The translations under genes were made by a program, and so were the position numbers. 64,000 nt of DNA from Cupriavidus sp. MP-37 (GTDB lineage: Bacteria > Pseudomonadota > Gammaproteobacteria > Burkholderiales > Burkholderiaceae): contig NZ_CP085345.1 in NCBI RefSeq assembly GCF_020618415.1, positions 496,001 through 560,000 of the forward strand, given 5' to 3'. Of the stretch, positions 43,996 through 52,902 are shown piece after piece (position 1 is the stretch's first letter; each line of letters starts with the position of its first letter). The notes beneath the pieces were generated by a model that had not been told where the DNA came from, searched no databases, and worked only from the letters and a program-made list of their open reading frames with translations.

Positions 43996-45806
43996 CTTGC
44001 CAGTTCCTTGCCGCCGCGGCGCGAGACCGCGACCAGCTGCACAAAGCTGTTCAGGTGGACATAGAGGCCAAAGAAATGATCCATGACCCGGATAAAGCGA
44101 TGCAGGCCGGTGCCGACGAAGGCATCCTCGTCCAATGTCAACTGGATCTCGAGCCCGCGCACAAAGGTGGCGAACGGCTTGCCGGCCAGCCACTGCGTCG
44201 TCGGCTTGTAGTCCAGCCCAACAATGCCCTCGATCTGCCGCGCCGAGATCGCACTGCGCGGCAGGTCATGCAGGCGCAGCATCTCCTTGAGCGTGGCCAG
44301 GCCGTTCTGCACCAAGGACAGGTGATTCAGCGCCAGCAGCGACACCAGCCGCCACTGCGACGAGCGCCCGCTGCTCAGCCGCATCGACGGCGTCGGCTTG
44401 CGCAGGAAGCTGATGCGGCGGGCGATCGAGCTGCCCTCCATGGCCAGGTCGCCATCGGGCTGGCCGAACGCGAGCAACGCGGGCAGGTCGCGGTTGGTAC
44501 AGGTCACGCTCAGGCTCAGCGTTTCCGTGCTTGGGCTGGCGGGGTCGAAGTCCGAATCGACGATGGAGATCTCGGTCTCGAAGCCCGGGCTGCGTTCCGC
44601 TACCAGGGCATTGCGGCGGGCGATCCAATAGTGGCCGGCGCTGCCCGGATCTTCGCCGTGGTGCAGAGAGTAGAACGGCCGGAACTCCACCACGTCGTGA
44701 CTGGCGGCGGTTTCACGCACAAGTTGGACCTGGTCGATCGAATAGATCTCGAAGCCATGCGCGCGGCGGCTGTCGGCCACCACCGGGTAAGCGGTGGCAG
44801 TATGCTCGATGCGGATCGGGTCGGCCTTTTGCCGGAACAGGTTGACCACCGGCGTGCAGTGCAGGCGCAGGTGGGCAGCGGCCAGCCCTTCGAGCAGGCG
44901 CGCGGTGTTGCTGTCGCTGCGCACCTCGGTCAGCACCAGGTGCAGCGTCACGCGGCGTACGGCGCCGCCGGGCAACAGTGCCCGCTGAACCGGATCCAGG
45001 TCAAGATCGAAGAAGTTGAATTTCTCGGCAAAGCCGAAATGCTCGCTCAGCAGGCGGTAGGCCGGATGCGAGCGCGCCGGGGTGTCGATCAGCGCCTCTT
45101 CCGCCCCAAAGCCGACCTCGCGCAGCGGCACCCGCTGCAGGCGCTTCCACACGCCCGGGCGTTCTTCCACATATGCCGCAGCCACGTGCAGGAACAGTGC
45201 GTCGCCCAGTGCCGCCACGAATGACGGCTCGCCATCCAGGTACACGCGTACCGCCTGGCGGCCCAGCGCATCCAGGCCGCCCTGCTCGCCCAGGTACTCC
45301 AGTTCGATCGAGATGGCACCGGTAGCGCCCTTGGGCAGATTGACGGTCGACGGCGCGGACACCGCCCGCTCAAAACCGGCAGCCGCGACGCGCAACGGCA
45401 TGAAGGTCACGTCATAGGCGGTGCGGAATCGGCACTCTACCTTGCGTACCGGGCGCGTCGTCAGCAACGTGCCGCGCGGCACCGTGACCGGTGCGCTCAA
45501 CTGCGCCGCCATGCCGGCCACGTCGAAATGCGCAATCGAACAGGACGGAAACGGGCTCAGGTAGTGCGGATACAGCACCTCCAGCAGCGCTTCAGTGAAT
45601 TCGGGGTACTCGTCGTCGAGCTTCTTGCTGATGCGCGCGGACAGGAAGGCGAACGATTCGATCATCCGCTCGACGTGGGGGTCATCGCAGCCATCGGCCG
45701 ACATTGCCAGACGCGCCGCAATCTTGGGATAGCGCTCGGCAAAGTCGCGCGAATACCGGCGCAGGAAGGCCAGTTCGCGTTCGTAATATGGCAGCAAGTC
45801 TTCCAT
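43959..45806 (-). CDS. tssF: TssF baseplate protein
   Basis: 615 residues with the ImpG/VasA start MEDLLPYYERELAFLRRYSR and ERYPKIAARL, then ERMIESFAFLSARISKKLDD and EALLEVLYPHYLSPFPSCSI. This N-terminal signature is highly conserved in TssF. The length is normal. It starts 89 bases after tssE and overlaps tssG by 37 bases. TssF is a two-copy wedge component that contacts TssG, TssE and the sheath. Nothing unusual seen in the sequence. Confidence 0.97.
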   Translation of the reverse strand: MEDLLPYYERELAFLRRYSRDFAERYPKIAARLAMSADGCDDPHVERMIESFAFLSARISKKLDDEYPEFTEALLEVLYPHYLSPFPSCSIAHFDVAGMAAQLSAPVTVPRGTLLTTRPVRKVECRFRTAYDVTFMPLRVAAAGFERAVSAPSTVNLPKGATGAISIELEYLGEQGGLDALGRQAVRVYLDGEPSFVAALGDALFLHVAAAYVEERPGVWKRLQRVPLREVGFGAEEALIDTPARSHPAYRLLSEHFGFAEKFNFFDLDLDPVQRALLPGGAVRRVTLHLVLTEVRSDSNTARLLEGLAAAHLRLHCTPVVNLFRQKADPIRIEHTATAYPVVADSRRAHGFEIYSIDQVQLVRETAASHDVVEFRPFYSLHHGEDPGSAGHYWIARRNALVAERSPGFETEISIVDSDFDPASPSTETLSLSVTCTNRDLPALLAFGQPDGDLAMEGSSIARRISFLRKPTPSMRLSSGRSSQWRLVSLLALNHLSLVQNGLATLKEMLRLHDLPRSAISARQIEGIVGLDYKPTTQWLAGKPFATFVRGLEIQLTLDEDAFVGTGLHRFIRVMDHFFGLYVHLNSFVQLVAVSRRGGKELARCAPRSGESILV

Positions 45807-45895
45807 TCTGTGTGGCCGGTGGTGACACTAGTGAGGCAGGTACGCAGCGATGGAGGTCTTTGGCTCCGACAGCCAACCTGACGCGCCGCCGCGCT

Positions 45896-46369
45896 TCAGC
45901 CCCGCCCTCGCGTGACCGAGTACTGCAGCGTCGATGGCTGCAGCATGGCATCGAAGCTGACCGGCTCGCGCGCGGGCCCCACCAGCAGTACTGCACTGAT
46001 GCCGAAGCACAGCACGCTGGTGGCCCGCTCGTTGACCGACAGCGCGACGTTTACGTTCTGCAGCCGCGGCTCATGGCGCTCGATCGCATTGCGCAACGAC
46101 TGGCAGATGTACTGGCGGTCATCAAAGCTGGCCAGGCTCAGCCCCGCGAAGTCATTGAGCCCATAGGTCAGCAGCGACCGGCGACATTCGGGCAAGCCGT
46201 TGAAATCGGCATCCTCATGGACGATGCGCGTGTTCAGCAGCGACTCGATATCGCGCGCGACGGTCGCCTTCAGCTCCTCCAGCGACAATTGCCGCAGCGC
46301 GCTGGGCAGCGGCGCATGCGGCTCATCGTCGAAGAGCTTGTCGAGCAGGCTGGGCTCAAAGCCTTTCAT
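45896..46369 (-). CDS. tssE: TssE, gp25-like baseplate protein
   Basis: 157 residues from the ATG at 46369 (MKGFEPSLLDKLFDDEPHAP); the frame is open to 46411 but that stretch reads as a spacer. The gp25/lysozyme-like fold pattern is seen in SLEELKATVARDIESLLNTR, LLTYGLNDFAGLS, the EPRLQNVNVAL segment and a terminal strand. TssE nucleates the sheath. It lies 60 bases after hcp and 89 bases before tssF. The glycine of the conserved YGLND turn is present. Confidence 0.93.
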   Translation of the reverse strand: MKGFEPSLLDKLFDDEPHAPLPSALRQLSLEELKATVARDIESLLNTRIVHEDADFNGLPECRRSLLTYGLNDFAGLSLASFDDRQYICQSLRNAIERHEPRLQNVNVALSVNERATSVLCFGISAVLLVGPAREPVSFDAMLQPSTLQYSVTRGRG

Positions 46370-46429
46370 GGGAGCGAACAAGCAAATGCCGCGGCAACGC
46401 TGCCGCGGCAAGGCTTGACTGCGGGAACG

Positions 46430-46933
46430 TCAGACCGAGTAGGTCTTGTCGTTCTTGGTCAGGCTCCAGGCGCCCTGGGAGTTGCCGCCCTGGTTGCCGC
46501 CGATCTTCTGCTGCGTGTACTTCCACTGCACGGCAGCGTACTTCAGCGTGAAGCTGTCGCTGGGGATGCCTTCGGCAACCACGTTGGCCGACACGGCGCC
46601 CAGGATGGCGTTCTTCAGCTTGATTTCCAGGTACTTGACGCGCTTGCCTTCACCGTCGGCACGCAGGAAGTCGATGGTGACTTCGTCGAACGTGGTGCCG
46701 CCCGAGACGTGCTGGTACAGCAGCGGGCTGACCACGTCCAGATCCTTGGTGAACACCATCTCGCCGTGTTCGCAGCGCTCGGCGGTATGGCCGCCCGCGG
46801 TGGACGCGGTTGCCGAACGCGGCTGCGTGATGCTGTGCTTCCAGGTGTTGACCTCGATCCAGTCCTTGTGGTCCTTGTCTTGCGATTCGCCCTTGATTGC
46901 CGGGCTGCCGAACTTGACGTAGATATCCTTCAT
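46430..46933 (-). CDS. hcp: Hcp (TssD) tube protein
   Basis: 167 residues, starting MKDIYVKFGSPAIKGESQDK with GAGGG about seven bases upstream. The Hcp beta-barrel pattern is visible: WIEVNTWKHSITQPRSA, HGEMVFTKDLDVVSPLLYQH, and a final WSLTKNDKTYSV. Hcp hexamers stack into the inner tube and are secreted. Core-like Hcp with no C-terminal toxin fusion. It lies between tssC and tssE; a small stem-loop in the 94-base gap before it may alter its expression relative to the sheath genes. Confidence 0.97.
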   Translation of the reverse strand: MKDIYVKFGSPAIKGESQDKDHKDWIEVNTWKHSITQPRSATASTAGGHTAERCEHGEMVFTKDLDVVSPLLYQHVSGGTTFDEVTIDFLRADGEGKRVKYLEIKLKNAILGAVSANVVAEGIPSDSFTLKYAAVQWKYTQQKIGGNQGGNSQGAWSLTKNDKTYSV

Positions 46934-46970
46934 GGAAAGACCCTCGATGAAAATCGCTATTTAGGCTTCT

Positions 46971-46986
46971 TGCCAGTTGCCTGGCA
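46971..46986 (-). other. Stem-loop upstream of hcp
   Basis: TGCCAG (46971-46976) and CTGGCA (46981-46986) form a perfect six-pair stem with a four-base loop in the tssC-hcp spacer. Such processing or stabilising hairpins upstream of hcp could help set a high Hcp level; that role is inferred. Confidence 0.4.
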
Positions 46987-47027
46987 TTGCTAGGTACTGC
47001 GCCCGCATTCCCCCGCAGGGATCGCGG

Positions 47028-48518
47028 TCAGGAGTTTGCCGCTTTCGGCAAATCCGCAACCAGCCGCAGCGAGATCGACAGTTCATCAAGCTGGAAGTGC
47101 GGGCGCAGGAAGGCCACAGAGCGGTAAGTGCCCGGCTTGCCGGGTACTTCCGACACCTGGATCGAGGCTTCCCGCAAGGGGAACTGCGCCTTCTGCTCCT
47201 GGCTGGCGTTATCGTCCAGCAGAACGTATTGGGAGATCCAGCGGTTCAGGAAGCTCTCCACGTTCTGCGCTGAAGCAAAACTGCCGATCTTGTCCCGCAT
47301 CATGGCCTTCAGGTAATGCGCCACGCGCGACACCGAGAAGATGTATTGCAGTTGCGCCGACAGCACGGCATTGGCATTGGCGCTGTCAGTGTTGTACTTC
47401 TTGGGCTTCTGCACCGATTGGGCGGCAAAGAACGCGGCGTAGTCCGAGTTCTTGCAGTGCACCAGCGGGATGAAGCCGAGGTCGCTCAGTTCCTTCTCGC
47501 GCCGATCGGTAATGGCGATCTCGGTCGGGCACTTGAGTGCGATTTCGCCATCGTCGGTCTTGAAGGTATGCGTCGGCAGATCCTCGACCAGGCCACCGCC
47601 CTCGACGCCACGAATGGCGGCGCACCAGCCAAAATCCTCGAACGCCGCAGTCAGGCGCGCGCCGAACGCCCACGCGGCGTTGCACCACAGGTACTTGCCA
47701 TGGTCGGTGCCGTCCACATCCTCGACGAAGTTGAAGCCCTCGACCGTGGTGCCGTCCTTCGGGTTGTACGGCAAGCGCCCCAGGAAGCGCGGCATGGTCA
47801 GGCCGACGTAGCGCGAATCCTCGGATTCGCGGAACGACTTCCACTTGGCATATTCAACGGTATCGAACACCTTGGCCAGATCGCGCGGCTTGCCAAGGTC
47901 AGCGAAGGTCTCCAGGCCGAGCAACTCGGGCGACGCCGACGCGATGAACGGCGCGTGCGAGGCCGAGGCCACGTGCGACATCTGCTCGATGAAATAGACG
48001 TCCTCGGGCTGGCGCGTGATTTCGTAGTCGCCGATCAGCGCGCCGAACGGCGCGCCGCCAAAGGTGCCGAACTCTTCTTCGTAGACTTTCTTGAACAGCG
48101 CGCTCTGGTCGAAGTCGATCGCGGTCTTGAAGTCGCGCACCAGGTCGCGCTTGGTCGCGTTCAACGCCTTGATCTTGATCATCGTGCCGGTCTGCGTTTC
48201 CTTGACCAGGTACGACAGCCCGCGCCACGTGCTTTCCAGCTTCTGGAACTCCGGCGCATGCATCACGGCGCTGAGCTGGGCCGAGATCAGGCGATCCAGC
48301 TCGGCCACGCGCGCATCCAGCGTCGCCGACAGGTTGTCGGACACCACCACGGTGCCGTCCAGGACCTGGCTGACCAGCTCGCCGATGATGTCCTTGGCGC
48401 GCGCATGTTCGGAATCCGACTTCGCCACTTTGCTCTGCTCGACGATCTCATCGAGCAGATTCAACGTGCCGACAGCCACGCCGGGCTGGGCAACTGCAGC
48501 AGACTGGTTATCAAGCAT
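47028..48518 (-). CDS. tssC: TssC sheath large subunit
   Basis: 496 residues from the ATG at 48518 (MLDNQSAAVAQPGVAVGTLN), which overlaps the end of tssB by eight bases; in-frame ATGs at 48545 and 48539 would lie inside tssB. The TssC/VipB signature is intact: STWRGLSYLVKETQTGTMIK, FGGAPFGALIGDYEI, DGKYLWCNAAWAFGARL-like region near residue 290, and the conserved C-terminal block. TssB and TssC co-polymerise into the contractile sheath; ClpV disassembles it. Spaced 94 bases from hcp. Confidence 0.97.
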   Translation of the reverse strand: MLDNQSAAVAQPGVAVGTLNLLDEIVEQSKVAKSDSEHARAKDIIGELVSQVLDGTVVVSDNLSATLDARVAELDRLISAQLSAVMHAPEFQKLESTWRGLSYLVKETQTGTMIKIKALNATKRDLVRDFKTAIDFDQSALFKKVYEEEFGTFGGAPFGALIGDYEITRQPEDVYFIEQMSHVASASHAPFIASASPELLGLETFADLGKPRDLAKVFDTVEYAKWKSFRESEDSRYVGLTMPRFLGRLPYNPKDGTTVEGFNFVEDVDGTDHGKYLWCNAAWAFGARLTAAFEDFGWCAAIRGVEGGGLVEDLPTHTFKTDDGEIALKCPTEIAITDRREKELSDLGFIPLVHCKNSDYAAFFAAQSVQKPKKYNTDSANANAVLSAQLQYIFSVSRVAHYLKAMMRDKIGSFASAQNVESFLNRWISQYVLLDDNASQEQKAQFPLREASIQVSEVPGKPGTYRSVAFLRPHFQLDELSISLRLVADLPKAANS

Positions 48519-49026
48519 CGTCGCCACCGTTCCTGGCATTGGCACCGAGCTTTTGCAGCGACTCGGTATTGGTCAGCACCTCCGAAAGCAGGTCTTCCAG
48601 CTTGTCGTTGCCTGCCAGCTTGTTGCGCAGGTCGGCCAGCTTGGAGCGGGCTTCGAGCAGCTTGCGCAGCGGCTCGATCTGCTCGACCACGGCTTCCGGG
48701 TTGAAATCCTCGAGCGAATGGAACTTCAGGTCTACGCCGAACTTGCCGCCTTCCTCCGAGAGCGTGTTCGGCACCTGGAACGCCGCGCGCGGCTCGATGC
48801 CGGCCATCACGTCGTCGAAGTTGTCGCGGTCGATGTTGACGAACTTGCGGTCGCGCAGCTTGGGCTGGGCCACTTCGGACTGGCCCGACAGGTCAGCCAC
48901 CACGCCCACGACAAAGGGCAGTTCCTTCTGCTCGATGGCGTCGCCCTTTTCAACGTCGTAAGTCAGTTGCACGCGCGGGGGACGCACCTTCTGCAGGCGC
49001 TTCTGTACGCTTTCTTTCTTGGCCAT
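48511..49026 (-). CDS. tssB: TssB sheath small subunit
   Basis: 171 residues from the ATG at 49026 (MAKKESVQKRLQKVRPPRVQ), preceded by GGAGAG; a GTG codon immediately before is not used here. The VipA/TssB pattern includes LTYDVEKGDAIEQKELPFVV, GVVADLSG and FVNIDRDNFDDVMAGI-type stretches, and a helical C-terminus KLADLRNKLAGNDKLEDLL. It overlaps tssC by eight bases, giving equal translation. It follows the TPR lipoprotein by 36 bases. First core gene of the minus-strand operon. Confidence 0.97.
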   Translation of the reverse strand: MAKKESVQKRLQKVRPPRVQLTYDVEKGDAIEQKELPFVVGVVADLSGQSEVAQPKLRDRKFVNIDRDNFDDVMAGIEPRAAFQVPNTLSEEGGKFGVDLKFHSLEDFNPEAVVEQIEPLRKLLEARSKLADLRNKLAGNDKLEDLLSEVLTNTESLQKLGANARNGGDDA

Positions 49027-49062
49027 CACTACTCTCCGATCTGGCGGAATCCGGTCTGAGGA

Positions 49063-49698
49063 TCAGCGCAGTGCGCCGAACGGGTCTGCGCTGCCGCCGC
49101 CCGAAGCCGCTGGCTGAGCCGGCTGCGCCGGTTGCGCTGCGGCGGCCGTCGGTCTGGCAGGCGCGGCACGGCGGCGCGGCACCGGCTTGGCCGCGGGCGC
49201 GGCATTCTTGTCGCGGGGGAACAGCACTTGCTCGCCCAGCGTGTCGCGCAGCATCTGGGCCAGCAACTGGGCGTCGGAGCGCACGTCGCCGGCCAGGGCG
49301 CTGTCGGCGCGCAGTTCCTGCAGCGAGCGGCGTGCCACGCGCAGCCCGCTGACCGCCAGCACGCTCTTGGCCTTGCGGTCGGTGGCGTCACGCTGCAATG
49401 CCTCTTCGGCCGCGACGATCGCTTGTGGATAGTGCTCGGCGCCGAACTCGATCTGCGCCATGCGCGACCACGGTTCTTCCCGCGTCGGGTTGTTCTTGGC
49501 GATCTGCTCGAACAGGCTGATGGCCTGCTCGCGCTGGCCGCTCGCCAGCGCAGCTTCGGCCTCGGACATGCTTTGCTTGAACGACTCATCGCTCTGCGGC
49601 CCCGGATTGGAGGTTGCGCAGCCAGCGAGCAGCACGGCGGTGCTGGCCAGCATCACCAGGGTGCGTTGGATTCCTGACTTGGGCTTGTAGTCGTTCAC
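49063..49698 (-). CDS. T6SS-associated TPR lipoprotein
   Basis: 211 residues. The lipoprotein signal ends in lipobox LLAGC near residue 27. Two tetratricopeptide-like repeats follow (about 40-115, SEAEAALASGQREQAISLFE and AQIEFGAEHYPQAIVAAEEA), then a Pro/Ala/Gln-rich tail. It is the first gene of the minus-strand operon, 36 bases before tssB, and diverges from tssJ. A protein of this type heads many Burkholderiaceae T6SS clusters; a periplasmic assembly or outer-membrane role is likely but not shown by sequence. A promoter candidate lies at 49824-49853. Confidence 0.85.
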   Translation of the reverse strand: MNDYKPKSGIQRTLVMLASTAVLLAGCATSNPGPQSDESFKQSMSEAEAALASGQREQAISLFEQIAKNNPTREEPWSRMAQIEFGAEHYPQAIVAAEEALQRDATDRKAKSVLAVSGLRVARRSLQELRADSALAGDVRSDAQLLAQMLRDTLGEQVLFPRDKNAAPAAKPVPRRRAAPARPTAAAAQPAQPAQPAASGGGSADPFGALR

Positions 49699-49954
49699 GG
49701 CGAGTCTCTGTGAAAGTTCAAGATTGCGGCGGGGCGATTCGGGCGTGGCCCAGGCAAAGATCCCGCGGGAAAAGTGCCAAATGCCAATAATGTCAGAACT
49801 GTGTTGAACCCGAATTGGCCGGAATAGTACACTCTGCCGCTTACGGCTGACAACAGATCGGAGGATATTGTCAGCATTAGTACTTTTTGGTAGTTCTCTA
49901 CCGTTTTGTTGGATAGGTCTCCAACTGCTGAATTAGATAGTTTTAACTTCTGTC
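49699..49954. promoter_or_regulatory. Divergent promoter region of the two tss operons
   Basis: The 256-base spacer between the TPR lipoprotein gene (minus) and tssJ (plus) is clearly AT-richer than its flanks. On the minus strand TTGTCA (49853-49848), an 18-base spacer and TACTAT (49829-49824) resemble a sigma-70 promoter. GGTAG and CTACC (49889-49893, 49898-49902) form an inverted repeat around TTCT that could be an operator. No convincing sigma-54 site (GG-N10-GC) was found by eye, although many T6SS operons use one. Confidence 0.6.
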
Positions 49955-50647
49955 ATGCGACAAATTAAATTCAGTCGGGAGCCGTACAGCGCGCCAGCCG
50001 GGCACGGCAAGCGCCACGCCCCCGCGGCAAAGCGAGCCAGGCTTGCCGCGGGTCTGGCAGCCGCCGTATGCGTTGCGGCGCTGGCAGGTTGCTCGGTCGG
50101 CGGCACGCTGCTGGCGGGCGCCGCCAGCGGCGCGCTGGAAGCAGTTGGCCTCAAGCCGTCCAACGTGCCGGAATCACAGAAGCCGCCGCGGGAAGTCCCG
50201 CTGAAGCTGTACGCCGGCAACAATCTCAATGCGGCAGCCGATAACCGGCCCGCTGCCATCGTGGTGCGGCTATACAAGCTGAAGGATCCGACCAGCTTCC
50301 TGCAGGCACCCTTCGATACCTTCATCGATCCGCAACGAGAGCAGAAGACACTAGGCGCCGACTTGGTACAAGTTAGAGAGATGACTCTAATCCCCGGCCA
50401 GCGCTATGAAATCGTGGAAAAGATCACGCGCGAGGCCGGCACCTTCGGCGTGGTGGCACTGTTTCGCAGCCCTGCTCCACAGCGCTGGAAGTTCGCGTTC
50501 GACAGCGCCCGGAGTGAGAAGTCTGGCGTGACCATCGGCTTGCATGCCTGCGCCATGACGCTGACCGTGGGCGATGCGATCACACCGGCGGGGGCCGTGG
50601 CCAGCAGCAACCTGAACCTCGTCTCCGCAGCCGGCTGCCGCACCTGA
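49955..50647 (+). CDS. tssJ: TssJ outer-membrane lipoprotein
   Basis: 230 residues. A long N-terminal charged region (about 1-28), then a hydrophobic segment ending in lipobox LAGC near residue 46 (AAAVCVAALAGCSVG). The mature part shows the TssJ/VasD beta-sandwich: VPLKLYAGNNLNAAADNRP, AAIVVRLYKLKDPTSFLQAP and LIPGQRYEIVEKITREAG. There is no other in-frame start close to the signal, so the ATG at 49955 is kept though no ribosome binding site is obvious. TssJ anchors TssM to the outer membrane. First gene of the plus-strand tssJKL operon. Confidence 0.93.
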   Translation: MRQIKFSREPYSAPAGHGKRHAPAAKRARLAAGLAAAVCVAALAGCSVGGTLLAGAASGALEAVGLKPSNVPESQKPPREVPLKLYAGNNLNAAADNRPAAIVVRLYKLKDPTSFLQAPFDTFIDPQREQKTLGADLVQVREMTLIPGQRYEIVEKITREAGTFGVVALFRSPAPQRWKFAFDSARSEKSGVTIGLHACAMTLTVGDAITPAGAVASSNLNLVSAAGCRT

Positions 50648-50686
50648 CGCGCCGGCCCGGCACCAACAAGGACAACAAAGGCAACC

Positions 50687-52033
50687 GTGAGTTATTCCGC
50701 CAAAATTCTGTGGGGCGAAGGCCTGTTCCTGCGGCCCCAGCATTTCCAGCGGCAGGACGCGTACCATGAATCGCGCCTGCACGCCACCGCGCAAGTGATC
50801 CAACCCTATGGCTGGGGCGTGCGCAATGCCAGTTTCGACACCGATGCGCTCGCCAGCGGGGTGCTGCGCGTAACAGAGCTGTCGCTGTTCTTTCCGGATG
50901 GCGAGCTGTATTCCGCGCCCCAGGCCGATGAGCTGCCGCCGCCAGTGGTGCTGGACGCCATGCCCGCAGGCACGTCCGAACTAACCTTCTACTTGGCCCT
51001 GCAACCGCTGCACGATGCGGGCGGCAACTATCGCGACGACGTGGAGGGTTCACTGTCATCCCGCTATGTCGGCCTGCAGACCGAAACCTCGGACCTCTTC
51101 ACGGAAGCGGAACCGGCAGCCATCACTTACCTGAAGAAGGCCGTGCGGCTGGTGGCCGAGACCGAGCCGCGCGACCAGTTCATCTCCCTGCCGGTGGTGC
51201 GCATCCGGCGTACCGCGACCGGCGGCTTTGAACTGGACGAGACCTTTGTCGCTCCGAGCCTGTCGATCAACGCCTCGGCCGTGCTGTACCTGCGCCTGCG
51301 GCGGCTGATCGATGCCCTGCAAGCCAAGGTCAACGCGCTGTACGGCTTTCATCGCGAACCCACCAAGAACATCATCGAGTTCCGCTCGGGCGATATCGCG
51401 TCGTTCTGGCTGCTGCATACCGCCAATGCCTCCTTCGCCGCGCTGGCGCATCTGTTCCACCATCCCGAACTGCATCCTGAGCGCCTGTTCCAGGAAATGC
51501 TGCGCCTGGCCGGTGCCCTGATGACATTCTCGAAGAGCCACACACTGGCCGATCTACCGGTCTATGACCACGACAGCCCGGGCCCGGTCTTTGCGCGGCT
51601 GGACAGCATCATCCGCGACCTGCTCGATACCGTCATCTCCACGCGCTACTTTTCGATCGCGCTGGACGAGACCCGCCCCTCGTTCCATCTGGGTCGGCTG
51701 GATTCCGGGAAGATCGACGACAAGACCAGCTTCTACCTGTCAGTCAGCGCCGACATGCCCGTGGCCGAACTGGTCGAGGCTATCCCGAGCCGCTTCAAGG
51801 TCGGCGCTCCGGACGATGTAGACAAGCTGGTGCTGTCCTCAATGCCGGGCGTGCCGTTGACCTACACGCCGCAAGTGCCGCCCGCCATCCCGGTGCGTCC
51901 GGGCGCGTGCTATTTCGCGATCGAGGCGCGCGGTGCGCTATACGACCGCATGCTGCAGGCGCAGACCATCACCATCTACACCCCGGCCGGCATCCGGGAA
52001 CTCAAACTTGAACTGATTGCGGTGACCTCATGA
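50687..52033 (+). CDS. tssK: TssK baseplate-membrane connector
   Basis: 448 residues starting with GTG at 50687 preceded by AAAGG. The TssK/VasE start SYSAKILWGEGLFLRPQHFQ is highly conserved, then RQDAYHESRLH and a three-part shoulder-arm-head layout. TssK trimers link TssFG wedges to TssL and TssM. Its stop overlaps tssL by ATGA. Normal length for the family, no odd features. Confidence 0.97.
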   Translation: MSYSAKILWGEGLFLRPQHFQRQDAYHESRLHATAQVIQPYGWGVRNASFDTDALASGVLRVTELSLFFPDGELYSAPQADELPPPVVLDAMPAGTSELTFYLALQPLHDAGGNYRDDVEGSLSSRYVGLQTETSDLFTEAEPAAITYLKKAVRLVAETEPRDQFISLPVVRIRRTATGGFELDETFVAPSLSINASAVLYLRLRRLIDALQAKVNALYGFHREPTKNIIEFRSGDIASFWLLHTANASFAALAHLFHHPELHPERLFQEMLRLAGALMTFSKSHTLADLPVYDHDSPGPVFARLDSIIRDLLDTVISTRYFSIALDETRPSFHLGRLDSGKIDDKTSFYLSVSADMPVAELVEAIPSRFKVGAPDDVDKLVLSSMPGVPLTYTPQVPPAIPVRPGACYFAIEARGALYDRMLQAQTITIYTPAGIRELKLELIAVTS

Positions 52034-52824
52034 GCGCTACCTCCACGCCTTCGCTGTTCGGCGCCTCGCCGGCCGGCCAGCCCTCTCCTGCCGCCGCAGG
52101 CTCTGCCGACGGCGCCATGCACGCCCGCACGCTGCTCGACCTGCTCTACGATGGTTTCTTCATGCTCTTCCTGCTGCGCAATGGCCAGCAGCCGGGCAGC
52201 GCCGAGGAATTCCTGCAGAAGGTGCGTGACTTCCTCGATGACTTCGAGCGCGGCGCCAAGCGGCTCAACGTGGCGGCCGAAGACATCTTCGATGCCAAGT
52301 ACGCCTTCTGCGCGGCCATCGACGAGACCATCCTGGCGTCGAACTTCAGCATCCGCAGCACATGGGAGCGGCGTCCGCTGCAACTGGTGCTGTTCGGCGA
52401 GCAGCTGGCGGGCGAAGGCTTCTTCACCAAGCTGGAAGAACTGCGTGCGCAGGGCGCGCCCCGCCTGCAGGCGCTGGAAGTGTTCCACATGTGCCTGCTG
52501 CTGGGGTTCCGCGGCAAGTACATCCTGGAGGGGCCGGAGAAGCTGGCCTACCTGACCGCGCGCCTCGGCGACGAGATCTCGGCAATCAAGGGCAAGCGTG
52601 CCGCCTTCGCCCCGCAATGGCCGATCCCGGACAAGATCTCTCACGCGCTCAAGCGCGAAACCCCGCTGTGGATCTTCGGCGCGGTCTTTGCGTTGATCGC
52701 CCTGCTGGCCTTCCTTGGACTGTCGACGACGCTGCGCTCGCAGACCAGCGACACGCTGCAGGGCTACTCGCAGGTGATCAAGCTGGGCCCGCGCTATTCG
52801 CACCTGACCATCTCGCTGCCCTGA
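52030..52824 (+). CDS. tssL: TssL (DotU-like) membrane-complex protein
   Basis: 264 residues. The DotU domain (about 35-195) with LLDLLYDGFFMLFLLRNGQ, FDAKYAFCAAIDETILASNF and FHMCLLLGFRGKYIL, then one C-terminal membrane helix (about 214-234, LWIFGAVFALIALLAFLGLS) and a short periplasmic tail. No OmpA or other wall-binding extension follows, so peptidoglycan anchoring is probably supplied by the OmpA-family protein at 27108. Overlaps tssK by ATGA; 78 bases separate it from vgrG copy 3. Confidence 0.96.
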   Translation: MSATSTPSLFGASPAGQPSPAAAGSADGAMHARTLLDLLYDGFFMLFLLRNGQQPGSAEEFLQKVRDFLDDFERGAKRLNVAAEDIFDAKYAFCAAIDETILASNFSIRSTWERRPLQLVLFGEQLAGEGFFTKLEELRAQGAPRLQALEVFHMCLLLGFRGKYILEGPEKLAYLTARLGDEISAIKGKRAAFAPQWPIPDKISHALKRETPLWIFGAVFALIALLAFLGLSTTLRSQTSDTLQGYSQVIKLGPRYSHLTISLP

Positions 52825-52902
52825 TGCCGCGTTGATGCCATCGATGACGGTCCTGCTGCCCGCCGGATCGCATGCCGACCTCTCTAGCGCGACGATGCTC
52901 CG

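Noticed and set aside
49801..49860. Sigma-54 promoter for the tss operons
   Set aside because: A TGGC and a TGC occur, but the GG to GC distance is far too long for a -24/-12 element.
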